A DNA stretch of 64,000 nt from Sansalvadorimonas sp965243775 (GCA_965243775.1 CBDEWF010000143.1:1-64000), one strand, 5' to 3'; positions 1 through 9,428 are shown, counted from the first letter of the stretch. Made by a program: numbers and translations. Notes: generated by a model from the sequence alone, not told the origin.

Positions 1-272
1 AGCCTGGGAATATAAAAAAGTCCCACAGCGCTCCAGGTTCCCCAAAAAGCAGAATACTGCAGCATATCAAAAGGCCCCCATCACCTTCACAATTTCTTGG
101 CGCTATTGCACAGAGGGTACAACAGCCAGAAAGCAGGCGTTCATATAAAAAGGATCTTTTGGACTTTTACTTGTCGCATCAGGTTGGTGAGTCTAATTAC
201 TCGGCAGCATCTGATCTTTTACGATATACAGCTCTGCGAAAGTACGGTGGTGTTTATGTGGATAGTGACACG

Positions 273-281
273 CAGGGACGA
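273..281. repeat. Target site duplication, left copy
   Basis: CAGGGACGA directly precedes the left end of the IS1595-family element and is repeated exactly at 1382-1390. It marks the insertion point within the glycosyltransferase frame. Confidence 0.9.
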
Positions 282-1381
282 GGCTCTGTTCACATTAAGT
301 GTGGGTAGCATGGACTACACTTCTGGCCACCGGTTTCTGCCGTATATGGAACCATCGTCATGCAGCAGACACAATTTGAAGAATTTCTGAAATCTCTCAA
401 CACATTATCTCCTGAGCAGCTGACCTGTTTGCACAACACCTTGCCACCGTGTCCCAAGGAATCAGAGAGTGTGAGTCAAAGCCGCCTTCTCGAGCGCCTG
501 AAATATTATTTTGATCAACATCCACGTTGCCCCCATTGCTCCTGTGAATCCATGACACGATGGGGGCAGAGTGCAGGTCACCAAAGGTATCGCTGTAATC
601 AGTGCGGGCGGACCTGCAATGCTATGAGCGGCACACCGCTGACCCACGTCCGTATTCGCGAGAAACTGGATGATTATCTTGCGTGCATGGATGGCGGAAC
701 CACCTTACGCCCAGCGGCAGCAGAATGTGGCGTCTCCCTCAAAACCTCGTTTTATTTGCGCCATCGCCTGATGGCCGTGATAGAAGCGGACACAACAGGT
801 CAGCTATCAGGTATATCGGAAATGGATGAGACCTTCTTCCGGGAATCCCATAAAGGGCAGCGCGACTTGGGAGAAAACGCGCGTAAACGTGGTGGTCGAT
901 CCAGGCGTAAGAAAAAGTCTGCTGAGAAAACAGAGGAAAAAACCAAAGCTGTAAGAAAGATACCAGTCATGGTGGCTTGTGACCGTCAGGATCATGTGAC
1001 GGATGCTGTTCTTGAGCATGTCAGTAATGATGAACTCTTCACACAGCTTTCCGGACGAATTTTACCGGGGAGTACGTTGTGTACGGACGCACATTTGTCT
1101 CACGAGAAGCTGGCAGATCAGCTCAAGGTTACGTTGAAAGAGTTGGTGACAACGGCTGGAGAGTATGTTCGGGAGAAGGTTTATCACATCCAGACGGTCA
1201 ATGCCTATCACAGCGAACTCAAGCGATGGATTAACGGTTTCTTCAAGGGGGTAGCGACGAAGTACCTGCCTCGATATTTGGGCTGGAAGCGATTTTTAAA
1301 GACCCATATGTTCTCAGAGGAAAATCTCTTAGATCAGGAAGCATCGCATTGGCTTAACCCACACTTACTGTGAACAGAGCC
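282..1381 (+). mobile_element. IS1595-family insertion sequence, complete
   Basis: The element is 1100 bp and carries a single transposase gene. Its ends are 25-bp inverted repeats (282-306 and 1357-1381) that begin GGCTCTGTTCACA and differ by one base. It is flanked by the direct repeat CAGGGACGA at 273-281 and 1382-1390. IS1595 elements usually make 8-bp duplications, so one of the nine matching bases may be chance. Intact ends, matching duplication and an open transposase suggest a recent insertion that may still be mobile. It interrupts a glycosyltransferase gene. Confidence 0.92.
360..1373 (+). CDS. IS1595-family transposase
   Basis: This 337-residue protein moves the surrounding IS. 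It has an N-terminal zinc ribbon (CPHC near residue 57 and CNQCG near residue 79) that would bind the DNA ends. An ISXO2-like DDE core follows, with the acidic positions MDET near residue 155 and TDAH near 241. The conserved C-terminal block is HSELKRWINGFFKG. A lysine/arginine-rich linker sits near residues 175-200. The stop codon lies within the right inverted repeat, as is usual for compact IS elements. The frame is intact, so the enzyme may be active. Confidence 0.92.
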   Translation: MQQTQFEEFLKSLNTLSPEQLTCLHNTLPPCPKESESVSQSRLLERLKYYFDQHPRCPHCSCESMTRWGQSAGHQRYRCNQCGRTCNAMSGTPLTHVRIREKLDDYLACMDGGTTLRPAAAECGVSLKTSFYLRHRLMAVIEADTTGQLSGISEMDETFFRESHKGQRDLGENARKRGGRSRRKKKSAEKTEEKTKAVRKIPVMVACDRQDHVTDAVLEHVSNDELFTQLSGRILPGSTLCTDAHLSHEKLADQLKVTLKELVTTAGEYVREKVYHIQTVNAYHSELKRWINGFFKGVATKYLPRYLGWKRFLKTHMFSEENLLDQEASHWLNPHLL

Positions 1382-1390
1382 CAGGGACGA
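1382..1390. repeat. Target site duplication, right copy
   Basis: CAGGGACGA directly follows the right inverted repeat and matches 273-281. The glycosyltransferase reading frame continues through it. Confidence 0.9.
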
Positions 1391-2146
1391 GGTGTTCGTG
1401 ATTCCTACACAATACACTTACCTGCACCCTATGCCCCTGAAAAAATATTGATGACAACCGGCTGGCAATCAGGTATCAGCAGTGACATTCTTGCATCAGA
1501 ACCTGCTATCAAGGAGCTACAATTTATCCAGCTTGATCAGCTCTATCATTGCATATTGCTTGAGTGTCTTCCTTACAGCGTTATGTGCCGCCAGAAAGAT
1601 GGGACATTGAAACGGATGCTGGTCAAGAAAGAAAAGGCTGGCCTAGTGCTGAGGCCATGGAACCATCATCAGGCTGCCATTAAACAGAGTTGTACAGATA
1701 CATTAAGCCTTGCCGATGTCGCTCGACCTAAAGGCTATTTTTATCAAAAATTGTCCCGTGTCGACCCCGCCGTTCAGCAAGGGCTCGATATTGAGTTAGG
1801 TGGTAACATAATTGATGAAAATATAGGAAGTCCGAGATTTGACCTCACCCTTTACAGCCCAGGCCCCAGAACATTAAATCGAATGCCAACAGTAATGCAC
1901 TTATGTAATGCTGATAACATCCTGTTTGAAAACATTGATTTGGATGGTGCTGAAAAAACAAAGGGGTTTGATCCTGCAACGACACTCAGTATTACTCGCT
2001 GGGGCAAGTTATCCAGAATAAACTCCCTTTCCTGGGATAAGGTGACACGGAGTGCTCACAAGAAGGCGTATGGTTTTGATGACAGTGAGGTAGAGGCGCT
2101 TTGCTCCAGCATGAGAGCCAAGAGGGCTAAAGAGGGCTAGCCCGGA

Positions 2147-3496
2147 TCAGGATTCGGGCAGCCCCCTGATATTCTCGGCCATACAGGCTTGATAAACATC
2201 ACTGTTTTCCAAGTAATCCTGAAGAATAATATTGATACCTTTGCCCTGAGTAGCTGCAATATTGTTCAGGTAACGCAGAAAGCCGGAAGGGTAACGGAGA
2301 GTTTTTGCCAACCTCTCCAGGCTTTTAGGGTTTCCGGGAGCCGCCATCAATTTCATATCTTCATCGTTGGGAGTCAGAATCATCTGAGAGACATGAAAGA
2401 TCCTACTGTTCCGGGAACGGATATCCGATTCCAGATCTTCCAGCAGATCATCAGGCCTATTTTCATCATGCCAGGTGTTACGCAGGTTCCTTGTCCAACT
2501 CCAGATCAGGGGGTTTTGGTATGTATCCCTGGCAACAACGATCAGCTGGTGACCCATTTCCTGCAACTTTGCGAAGGTAACCGATGAGGAAAGATTCGCT
2601 GGGGCCATTTTGCCTCCAAAGCGATTAGTCAGCGTCTGGTAAAGGGTTTGTACACTATCTGAACTCATTCCATTGGTTTCAGAAACATGGAAGATCACGA
2701 CTTCACCGGGATTCTCTGCCAGAAACTTTTCAAGATCAGCAATAACCTCCTCCATACTGGCCCCCACCAGCCCGTGGGCCGTGACCAGTTGACCTTTTAC
2801 GACTCTGGCACGGATATCCAGATAGCGGACACCCCGTTTCAGCTGGTGATACGTATCCTCGCCCTGGTCCTTCCCCCAGAAAACCATAAACTGCTTAATG
2901 GGAACGCCCAGAATATCAAACTTTACTTTGTCAAACAGATTCCTTAGCTGTGGGTCCATTTCAGGGTCTTTTTTAGAAAACGCCGACATACCATAACTGC
3001 CCGTATTATGGCTTCCGGGCATACAGATACTGTTTAAAGGTATATCCCGCCCTGAATAAAGACTGGCCATCCATGACTGTGAGGGAGGTAGTGGGTTGTC
3101 AACCCTGAGCCTGTAGACAAGGTTAATTCCATAAACCTTATCAACCCGGCCGGCTTTTCCCAGCTCTACGTCCACACTGTCCAGCCCTGCCACTTTGAAG
3201 CGCCTGACCTCCTTCCAGCCACTCCAGCCAAGGAATGTTTTCTCTAAAATAACCAGAGTTTCCTCCCTTTTAGCAGGAAAACATCGTTTACTGGTCCAGC
3301 GAATATGTTTGGGTTCTTTATCTTTGGGATAAACCACCCGTCCATTTTTCTCCAGAGAGATACCAATGGATACATTAGAACTGACTGCGGCTGCGACCTT
3401 GTGCAGACGGTTAACAATGCAGAACTGTCCGCTTTCAGCCGTACTGGCAAACTCTGACACCAACATGAACGATAAGAGTAACCACCGAAAATCCAT
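2147..3496 (-). CDS. Secreted phosphatidylinositol-specific phospholipase C-like protein
   Basis: This 449-residue protein has a typical signal peptide (MDFRWLLLSFMLVSEFASTA). An N-terminal region of about 120 residues of unknown function precedes a PI-PLC X domain at about residues 145-330. The domain shows SICMPGSHNTGSYG, with the first catalytic histidine, then YLDIRARV and VTAHGL, with the second. Bacterial PI-PLCs cleave phosphatidylinositol or GPI anchors without calcium, so a secreted copy could act on host membranes; that role is inference. The gene converges on the split glycosyltransferase, with only six bases between the stops. No second catalytic (Y) domain is visible. Confidence 0.82.
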   Translation of the reverse strand: MDFRWLLLSFMLVSEFASTAESGQFCIVNRLHKVAAAVSSNVSIGISLEKNGRVVYPKDKEPKHIRWTSKRCFPAKREETLVILEKTFLGWSGWKEVRRFKVAGLDSVDVELGKAGRVDKVYGINLVYRLRVDNPLPPSQSWMASLYSGRDIPLNSICMPGSHNTGSYGMSAFSKKDPEMDPQLRNLFDKVKFDILGVPIKQFMVFWGKDQGEDTYHQLKRGVRYLDIRARVVKGQLVTAHGLVGASMEEVIADLEKFLAENPGEVVIFHVSETNGMSSDSVQTLYQTLTNRFGGKMAPANLSSSVTFAKLQEMGHQLIVVARDTYQNPLIWSWTRNLRNTWHDENRPDDLLEDLESDIRSRNSRIFHVSQMILTPNDEDMKLMAAPGNPKSLERLAKTLRYPSGFLRYLNNIAATQGKGINIILQDYLENSDVYQACMAENIRGLPES

Positions 3497-3545
3497 TTCC
3501 AGCCCTCTGTTTATTCCCTGTATTCAGTGCTATCGGCCTGTTTTC

Positions 3546-4403
3546 TCAGCTTGCCAGCCATTCGGCAGCCTCTTCCCAGGCTTGGGGGGCCATGGTCTTT
3601 TTGAAATATCCGAAATGATCTATTGCTTTCATATCATAGTGCTCGGGCTGGAGAACCCTGATATCAGCCGGTGTTTCGGTAAACAGAGATCCAAGCTCCC
3701 GGACACAGGTCTCAGGTGCGAACAGGCCATCATCGCTGATGGCATAAAGCCTTAACCGTCCGCGAAAGCTGTGAAACCCGGAACGAATAGGACTGCCCTG
3801 ACTATCAGAAAGGTATGCTGGAGAACGGCCAAAACGGGCCCAGTCACGAATCACGGTCTTGGGCAGAATTTCTGTCCCAAGAACCCAGGGGGGCAAATAG
3901 CCGATCGTTTTGTAGAAAAGAGGCAGAACTCCACCAAAAAATAGCAAGCTTTTCACCCGGCTTAAGAAGGTTGGCCAGTTACGCCAGTAGATATTCTGGG
4001 AAGCAATGCCAAGGAAAGCGTCATAGCGGTTATTATCTGGCAGAATCCCCATCAATTGCCCACCAATGGAGTGACCAATGCCACAGGTTCTATAGGAGGG
4101 ATAGTTCTGTTTCACCCAGTCCAGTACAGCGTCCATATCTCTCTGGCCCCAGTGCAACATGCTGGGTGCTGGAGCCTCTGGCCCATGTTCCCGGCTTGCA
4201 CCTATGCCACGAAAGTCGTAGATCAGGGTAAGAAAGCCCTGTTGACGAAGGAAATCTGCAAATGGCCGGTAGTATCTCTGCAGTACTCCGGTGGCTCCGT
4301 TGATAATCACCACCGTCTTTCGGTCTGACTGATTTTCCGGTTCCAGCAGTTCTCCCCTCAGGTAGTAGTCATCACCGGTCTGGATAGTGATATTGCAGCC
4401 CAT
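3546..4403 (-). CDS. Alpha/beta hydrolase, serine aminopeptidase S33-like
   Basis: This 285-residue cytoplasmic hydrolase has the nucleophile elbow GHSIGGQ, with serine as the likely nucleophile. Upstream is the oxyanion-region motif INGATGV and a YDFRGIGAS strand typical of S33/BAAT-like lipases and esterases. A C-terminal histidine near PEHYDMKAIDHFGYF would complete the triad. An ATG at 4403 follows AAGGGGG with six bases between and was preferred to a TTG six codons earlier. The gene lies 50 bp downstream of nothing on its own strand; the next minus-strand gene (PI-PLC) starts 50 bp after its stop and could be cotranscribed. The substrate cannot be told. Confidence 0.78.
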   Translation of the reverse strand: MGCNITIQTGDDYYLRGELLEPENQSDRKTVVIINGATGVLQRYYRPFADFLRQQGFLTLIYDFRGIGASREHGPEAPAPSMLHWGQRDMDAVLDWVKQNYPSYRTCGIGHSIGGQLMGILPDNNRYDAFLGIASQNIYWRNWPTFLSRVKSLLFFGGVLPLFYKTIGYLPPWVLGTEILPKTVIRDWARFGRSPAYLSDSQGSPIRSGFHSFRGRLRLYAISDDGLFAPETCVRELGSLFTETPADIRVLQPEHYDMKAIDHFGYFKKTMAPQAWEEAAEWLAS

Positions 4404-4609
4404 AAAATTCCCCCTTCTCAATGCCGGAATACAGATGCTTCCGAAAATTTATCAGGGTAAAACAGCAGCCCACCATGATATTTGCGGCCAGAATTCTGAC
4501 CATTCCTGACACACCTGCAAGGTTCGACCTTCGACTAAGACCCCGAACTTCCAGCCCTTCCGCCGGTCAATATTCACAACAAGGATATGAAGGCTCAAAG
4601 GAGATAGAT

Positions 4610-4900
4610 ATGACCAACAGAGAAATTGCCTGGATACTGGTACGATGTGCAGGGCTCTGGATGCTGATCCAGGCACTGATGGTGCTTCCCGCGCTGATCA
4701 CGATATTACCGGTCGTCACCCAGCTTTTCGTTTCATGGGACATGATTGCCGATACCAGCTGGACTGAGCTGTTAAGCCGGGGGACGGTTGCCAGCGCTTT
4801 TACAGTTATCAGCAAGGCGGTCATTTACTTCCCGGCTACTGCATGGCTGCTGACAAGAGCTGAAAGCCTCATCAGACTGATTGAAAAGTGTCAGGAGTAA
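4610..4900 (+). CDS. Small inner-membrane protein of unknown function
   Basis: I do not recognise this 96-residue protein. It starts at an ATG preceded by AAAGGAG at good spacing; the upstream part of the open frame is not used. Two hydrophobic segments (about residues 8-38 and 55-80) suggest two membrane spans, with a short charged tail (ESLIRLIEKCQE). It is divergent from the alpha/beta hydrolase and convergent with ilvD, so it is probably a single-gene unit. Nothing in the sequence points to a pathway. Confidence 0.6.
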   Translation: MTNREIAWILVRCAGLWMLIQALMVLPALITILPVVTQLFVSWDMIADTSWTELLSRGTVASAFTVISKAVIYFPATAWLLTRAESLIRLIEKCQE

Positions 4901-4930
4901 CCCCGGAAAGAGCCAGACAGATTCAGAAAC

Positions 4931-4959
4931 AAGGGACCACTATCAAACGGTCCCCTTTA
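4931..4959. terminator. Putative bidirectional hairpin terminator
   Basis: GGGACC and GGTCCC pair across a 10-base loop, flanked by AA on the left and CTTTAG on the right. It lies between the convergent small membrane gene and ilvD. The T tract is weak on both strands. Confidence 0.45.
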
Positions 4960-4992
4960 GTATCTGCAATGTTTCTACGAGTACATTACGAG

Positions 4993-6834
4993 CTAGTCAA
5001 ACAGAGAGAGATCCCTGACAGCGCCACGGTCGGCTGAGGTCGCCATTCGGGCATAGGCCTTCAAAGCCGTAGAAACCTTACGTGGACGCAAGCCTTCCGG
5101 CTTCCAGCCCAACTTTTCTCTGGTATCCATCACAGCCCGGCGCTCAGCTAATACGTCACTATCGACATCTATATTGATGGTTCGCTCTGGAATATTGATG
5201 CAGACCCTATCTCCCTGCTCGATCAAACCTATTGCACCACCAGAAGCGGCTTCCGGCGAAACATGGCCAATAGAAAGGCCGGATGTTCCCCCAGAGAAAC
5301 GGCCATCAGTCAGCAGGGCACAGGCTTTTCCCAGCCCTTTAGACTTGAGATAGCTGGTTGGATACAGCATCTCCTGCATACCGGGTCCGCCCCGTGGTCC
5401 TTCGTAGCGAATAACAACAACATCACCGGCTTTGACCCGGCCTTCAAGAATATCGTTGACAGCCTCTTCCTGGCTTTCACAGACATGGGCCGGGCCTTCA
5501 AAGACCAGAATACTTTCATCAACACCGGAGGTTTTCACTACACAGCCCTTCTCGGCAATATTGCCAAACAGAACAGCCAGGCCTCCTTCGGAGCTGTAGG
5601 CATGATCAAGAGTACGGATGCAGCCATTTTCACGGTCAGCATCCAGACTGGGCCAGCGAGTCTCCTGACTGAAAGCTTCCGTCGTTCTTATCCCAGCCGG
5701 ACCAGCCTTGTAGAAGATCTTCACTGCATCATCACGGGTCTGCATAATATCCCAGTGACTCAAGGCTTCAGCCACGGTTACACTATGAACTGTGGGAATC
5801 TCGTTATGAAGCAGATCCGCCCTGTCCAGTTCTCCAAGGATGCCCATCACACCACCGGCACGGTGCACATCTTCCATATGGTATGTCTGGATATTGGGAG
5901 CTACCTTACATAGCTGAGGCACCTTCCGTGACAGGCGATCAATATCTTCCATGCCAAAAGACACTTCCCCTTCCTCAGCCGCAGCCAGCAGATGCAAAAT
6001 GGTGTTGGTGGAACCGCCCATAGCGATATCCAGGCTCATGGCATTTTCAAAAGCCTTTACGCTGGCTATGGAGCGGGGCAAAACAGATTCATCGTCCTGC
6101 TCGTAGTAGCGCTTGGTGATATCAACTACCCTTCGCCCCGCTTCCAGGAATAACTCTTTTCTGTCAGCATGGGTCGCCAGCAGAGAGCCATTTCCAGGCA
6201 GAGACAGCCCCAGGGCTTCTGTCAGGCAGTTCATGGAGTTGGCAGTAAACATGCCAGAACAGGAACCACAGGTTGGACAGGCCGATCGCTCGTACTCATC
6301 AACGGTATCCTGCTCAGCATCAGAAGCTGCAATTACCATGGCATCAACCAGGTCAAGGCGATGTTCAGCCAGCCTGGTTTTACCAGCTTCCATTGGTCCA
6401 CCGGATACAAAGATGGTAGGAATATTCAGGCGCATGGCTGCCATCAACATTCCGGGAGTGATTTTGTCACAGTTGGAAATGCAGACCAGTGCATCGGCCG
6501 TATGGGCATTGACCATATATTCGACAGAGTCTGCAATAATATCCCGGCTGGGCAGGGAGTAGAGCATCCCGTCGTGGCCCATGGCGATACCGTCATCAAC
6601 GGCAATGGTATTGAATTCCTTGGCAACCCCACCGGCTTCTTCGATTTCCCTTGCAACAAGTTGCCCCATATCTTTCAGGTGCACATGACCGGGGACAAAC
6701 TGGGTAAATGAGTTGGCAATGGCAATAATTGGCTTGTGGAAGTCTTCATCGGTCATACCCGTAGCACGCCACAGGGCACGGGCACCCGCCATATTACGGC
6801 CCTGAGTGGATGTTCTGGATCGGTAGACAGGCAT
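4993..6834 (-). CDS. ilvD: Dihydroxy-acid dehydratase
   Basis: IlvD dehydrates 2,3-dihydroxy-acids to 2-keto acids, the third shared step of valine, leucine and isoleucine synthesis. The 613-residue length matches the family. Cysteines that hold the iron-sulfur cluster are visible in CISNCDKITPGM and CPTCGSCSGMF, and the C-terminal GRFSGGTSGLSIGHVSPEA block is typical of the long enterobacterial-type enzyme. It stands alone here, without other ilv genes next to it. A 200-bp gap follows its start on the minus strand, ample for a promoter. Confidence 0.97.
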   Translation of the reverse strand: MPVYRSRTSTQGRNMAGARALWRATGMTDEDFHKPIIAIANSFTQFVPGHVHLKDMGQLVAREIEEAGGVAKEFNTIAVDDGIAMGHDGMLYSLPSRDIIADSVEYMVNAHTADALVCISNCDKITPGMLMAAMRLNIPTIFVSGGPMEAGKTRLAEHRLDLVDAMVIAASDAEQDTVDEYERSACPTCGSCSGMFTANSMNCLTEALGLSLPGNGSLLATHADRKELFLEAGRRVVDITKRYYEQDDESVLPRSIASVKAFENAMSLDIAMGGSTNTILHLLAAAEEGEVSFGMEDIDRLSRKVPQLCKVAPNIQTYHMEDVHRAGGVMGILGELDRADLLHNEIPTVHSVTVAEALSHWDIMQTRDDAVKIFYKAGPAGIRTTEAFSQETRWPSLDADRENGCIRTLDHAYSSEGGLAVLFGNIAEKGCVVKTSGVDESILVFEGPAHVCESQEEAVNDILEGRVKAGDVVVIRYEGPRGGPGMQEMLYPTSYLKSKGLGKACALLTDGRFSGGTSGLSIGHVSPEAASGGAIGLIEQGDRVCINIPERTINIDVDSDVLAERRAVMDTREKLGWKPEGLRPRKVSTALKAYARMATSADRGAVRDLSLFD

Positions 6835-7036
6835 GCAAGCACCTCAATAACAGACTCACAGCTTTTGCATCATTTATAGCTATCTGCTGTGTTGTATTTA
6901 TTCACATTTTTCTGATGCGGCTTAGCATACCAGAAAGATCAATCAGGAACCTTCACTGTATAGACATAACAGAGAGCAGAATGGAATCTTGTGAAAATTG
7001 CTTCAAGACAGGGGCGGGGGTAAGACAAGGGTTCAG

Positions 7037-8860
7037 TTATTCCGCTTCCCCATGGGGGTTCCCGGGGACATTTCTTCCTTGCCTTTGTCTTCTTATCATC
7101 TCCTCCATTCTCTCTCTTGCTAACCTGGCAGCATCCTGATCGATAGCATTAGCGACCTGGGCTTCTTCCCGGGTCTTGGGAGGCAAAGGGTTATGCTCTC
7201 GAAGTTTCTGGACAGCCTCACGGTAAAAGCTGTCAGTCGCAGCTTTCATTTCCCTCTCTACCTCTGCAACCTGTTCATCATAATCAGAAGCATGGGTATC
7301 TATGGTCTCTCTCTTTTCAAGATATTGCCCCCGAATGTCATCAACATAGCCAAAATACTGTTCTTCCAGCTTTTCATATAAAGGTTGCCAGGCAAGCAAG
7401 GCATTAATTTCCTGCTCAGGGTGTGCAGCCTGATTTTTTTCAATTTCAGCCGCTGCCTGCTCTATATCGCGATCTGTCACTGTGGAAAATTTTCGGAATA
7501 ACATCTGTTGATTTTTAGCTATGGGTAACTGTAAACGGTCAGCAAGGCCGAGCATATAAGCAAGCTGTACTTCAATTTCATCCGGCTTCGGTCCCAGGCC
7601 CAGCCAATAAAAAATCCGCATCATTCTGCACCGCCTGGCAGCTATAGCCTTAACCTTTTCCAGTTTCTCGTAACCGGCACCAAGTTCCACCAGCTGGTTC
7701 AGATCACCGGTTTTATTAATTTTGGCGAACATAACCGCTTTTTCCATTTCATTCAGGCCCAGCATTGCCCGGTCTGCACAACTACTGACCGCCTCCAGGG
7801 AAGCAGCCATACAGGCATTTTTCACCTCTTCATCTTCAGCCATTTCACTCAGAACATCAGCAACCCTTGTGGCCAGCCCAATACTCTGCGCAGGCGTTTC
7901 ATAGTCTTTGGTTGCAATCAGTTTGCACAGGTGAATACCAAGTGTCCTGGCCTGATCTGAGTCCATATTCCCCAGCATTTGCCTGACACGATCAGGCAAT
8001 GGCAAACTTGCCAGAGCAAACCAGTGGGCAACCATTGTATTGACTTCTGTGGAGTTAACTTCAGTCAAGATGAACCTGGGGACACAGAAGATATACAACT
8101 GTCCAGCTCCACGGACTTTATGAAGTTCCCTTTGTTCTGCTGGTGGCACAGGATTTCGGGCCAGGTAGATATGACAGGGATGGGACTTACCAAGGCTCCA
8201 GAGAGTACTGGGAGGATAGCGGATATTGTTATTCACCAGTTTAAGGGTATGCAGATTATGCATGCTGCCTACAGAACCGGGTAAGGTAGTAAGACTATTA
8301 CCATTCAGATTCAGATAAGAGAGATTGCTTAAATCGGAAATCCAGTCAGGAGCCTCATCCAGACCACAGTAATCACAGGACAAAGACCGAAGGTTTTTCA
8401 TGCAGGCCAAACTCTCGGGCAGAGATATAAGAGGGTTCCCACCAACAAGAAGCCTTCTCACCTGGGTTAACTCTGCGACTATATCCGGTAGAGTAGTCAC
8501 CCCCTTATTTGATAGCTCAAGGTCTGGGGATGCAGTTCGCGCACAACTCAGGATGGCTTCTGCAATTTCTCTCCTTCCCTGAATTTCATCAGGCCCGGCT
8601 TCATCAACCCAGGCCTGCAACCGGGCTTTCTGGTCAGCGGACAGATCGGAAACAACCCTGATAACCCGATCAGTAAGGCGGGTGACAATAGGGTTGTTAT
8701 TACCCAGCAGCTTGTGGATATATTTATTGACAAAGGCGACCACTGGCCGGAAGCGCGCCCAGGCGGAAGTTCCCGGCCTTTCTAAACTAACCCTTTTGAT
8801 ATTGACTGCAGATGCCGGCTGCTGAGAAGCTCCCCGCCCCGCCCTATGAAACAGAGGCAT
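7037..8860 (-). CDS. LRR-NEL E3 ubiquitin ligase (IpaH/SspH/SlrP-like effector)
   Basis: This 607-residue protein (ATG at 8860 chosen; a GTG lies six codons upstream) has a helical N-terminal region, then leucine-rich repeats at about residues 110-235 (for example LSYLNLNGNSLTTLP). A region matching the NEL domain follows at about 265-520. The catalytic CxD motif is present as SSCADR (Cys361, Asp363 by this start), corresponding to SCEDR of IpaH enzymes. About 70-100 residues later comes DEIEVQLAYMLGLADRLQLP, matching the DEIEVYLAFQTMLAEKLQL segment of IpaH9.8 that I recall. NEL enzymes are type III effectors that transfer ubiquitin to host proteins bound by the LRR. The acidic and basic C-terminal 85 residues look coiled. 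No secretion genes or chaperone are nearby. Confidence 0.85.
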   Translation of the reverse strand: MPLFHRAGRGASQQPASAVNIKRVSLERPGTSAWARFRPVVAFVNKYIHKLLGNNNPIVTRLTDRVIRVVSDLSADQKARLQAWVDEAGPDEIQGRREIAEAILSCARTASPDLELSNKGVTTLPDIVAELTQVRRLLVGGNPLISLPESLACMKNLRSLSCDYCGLDEAPDWISDLSNLSYLNLNGNSLTTLPGSVGSMHNLHTLKLVNNNIRYPPSTLWSLGKSHPCHIYLARNPVPPAEQRELHKVRGAGQLYIFCVPRFILTEVNSTEVNTMVAHWFALASLPLPDRVRQMLGNMDSDQARTLGIHLCKLIATKDYETPAQSIGLATRVADVLSEMAEDEEVKNACMAASLEAVSSCADRAMLGLNEMEKAVMFAKINKTGDLNQLVELGAGYEKLEKVKAIAARRCRMMRIFYWLGLGPKPDEIEVQLAYMLGLADRLQLPIAKNQQMLFRKFSTVTDRDIEQAAAEIEKNQAAHPEQEINALLAWQPLYEKLEEQYFGYVDDIRGQYLEKRETIDTHASDYDEQVAEVEREMKAATDSFYREAVQKLREHNPLPPKTREEAQVANAIDQDAARLARERMEEMIRRQRQGRNVPGNPHGEAE

Positions 8861-8942
8861 ATGCCCATCCCTGATCACACTCTCTGATTCAGTATATGAG
8901 GTATTTGACTCTTTGGAGCACCTTCAGGAGTGTAAAAGTTAT

Positions 8943-9344
8943 CTATTTGATTTCCTCAATGAGGACTTTTTCAAGTTGTGCCCGAACAGAATCTGGAATG
9001 GTAACCGACTGGCTCTTTCCATAGTCGTAATGGATCATAATGGCATCACCACGGGCCTGACACTCTCCCTTCTGCCAAACCTCCTGACGAATAGTCATGG
9101 AAGAGTTACCAATTTTAGCCAGCCCGGTATGAATCTCTACATCTTCCCCATAGAAAATCTCCCCCAGAAAATCGACACTGATTCTGGCAATAATCAACTT
9201 CCAGTTATTTACATTGAGGTCCGGAGTAAATAATCTGAACACCGGCTCCCGGGCTTTTTCAAACCAGACTGGAATCACAGTATTATTGATATGACCGAGG
9301 GCATCGGTTTCAAAAAATCGGGGAGAGATTGTCTCTTTATACAT
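8943..9344 (-). CDS. Acyl-CoA thioesterase, YbgC/4-hydroxybenzoyl-CoA thioesterase family
   Basis: This 133-residue hotdog-fold protein begins with FFETDALGHINNTVIPVWFE, which matches the family motif. In that motif the aspartate is catalytic and the HxN(Y) turn lines the active site. Members hydrolyse short-chain or aromatic acyl-CoAs in the cytoplasm as tetramers. The length is normal. It lies between the NEL gene and the AraC-type regulator on the same strand, with about 80-bp gaps on each side, so cotranscription is possible but not shown. The substrate cannot be inferred. Confidence 0.82.
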   Translation of the reverse strand: MYKETISPRFFETDALGHINNTVIPVWFEKAREPVFRLFTPDLNVNNWKLIIARISVDFLGEIFYGEDVEIHTGLAKIGNSSMTIRQEVWQKGECQARGDAIMIHYDYGKSQSVTIPDSVRAQLEKVLIEEIK

Positions 9345-9428
9345 GTTATTTTTTACTTATTAGGGTCCATAGCACCTATAAAGATTAAAACCCGCTCATT
9401 GCTGTTCTTTCTGACTACCTTTACAGGT

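Larger units (their letters stand above)
1..2140 (+). pseudogene. DXD-type glycosyltransferase, split by an IS element, 5' end outside window
   Basis: One reading frame is open from base 3 to the IS at 282 and resumes in the same frame at 1382, ending at the TAG at 2138-2140. Removing the IS and one target repeat restores a continuous protein. The first part holds a block SAASDLLRYTALRKYGGVY followed by DSD. This is the nucleotide-sugar binding signature of the Gly_transf_sug/GT32 and toxin GT44 families, where the DXD residues hold the metal and UDP-sugar. As it stands the upstream half stops at a TAG inside the IS (309-311) and the downstream half has no natural start. Such enzymes in host-associated bacteria often modify host proteins, but the target here is unknown. 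The family call is fairly sure; the toxin-like role is inference. Confidence 0.7.

Noticed and set aside
97..390. Open frame at the start of the window on the plus strand
   Set aside because: It runs across the glycosyltransferase frame and the IS end; the other frame carries the recognisable DXD protein.
1370..2140. Independent gene starting at a GTG in the IS right end
   Set aside because: The start lies in the inverted repeat; the frame is the continuation of the split glycosyltransferase.
2189..2587. Plus-strand open frames opposite the PI-PLC gene
   Set aside because: They are antisense shadows of the coding frame, with no start signal or recognisable product.
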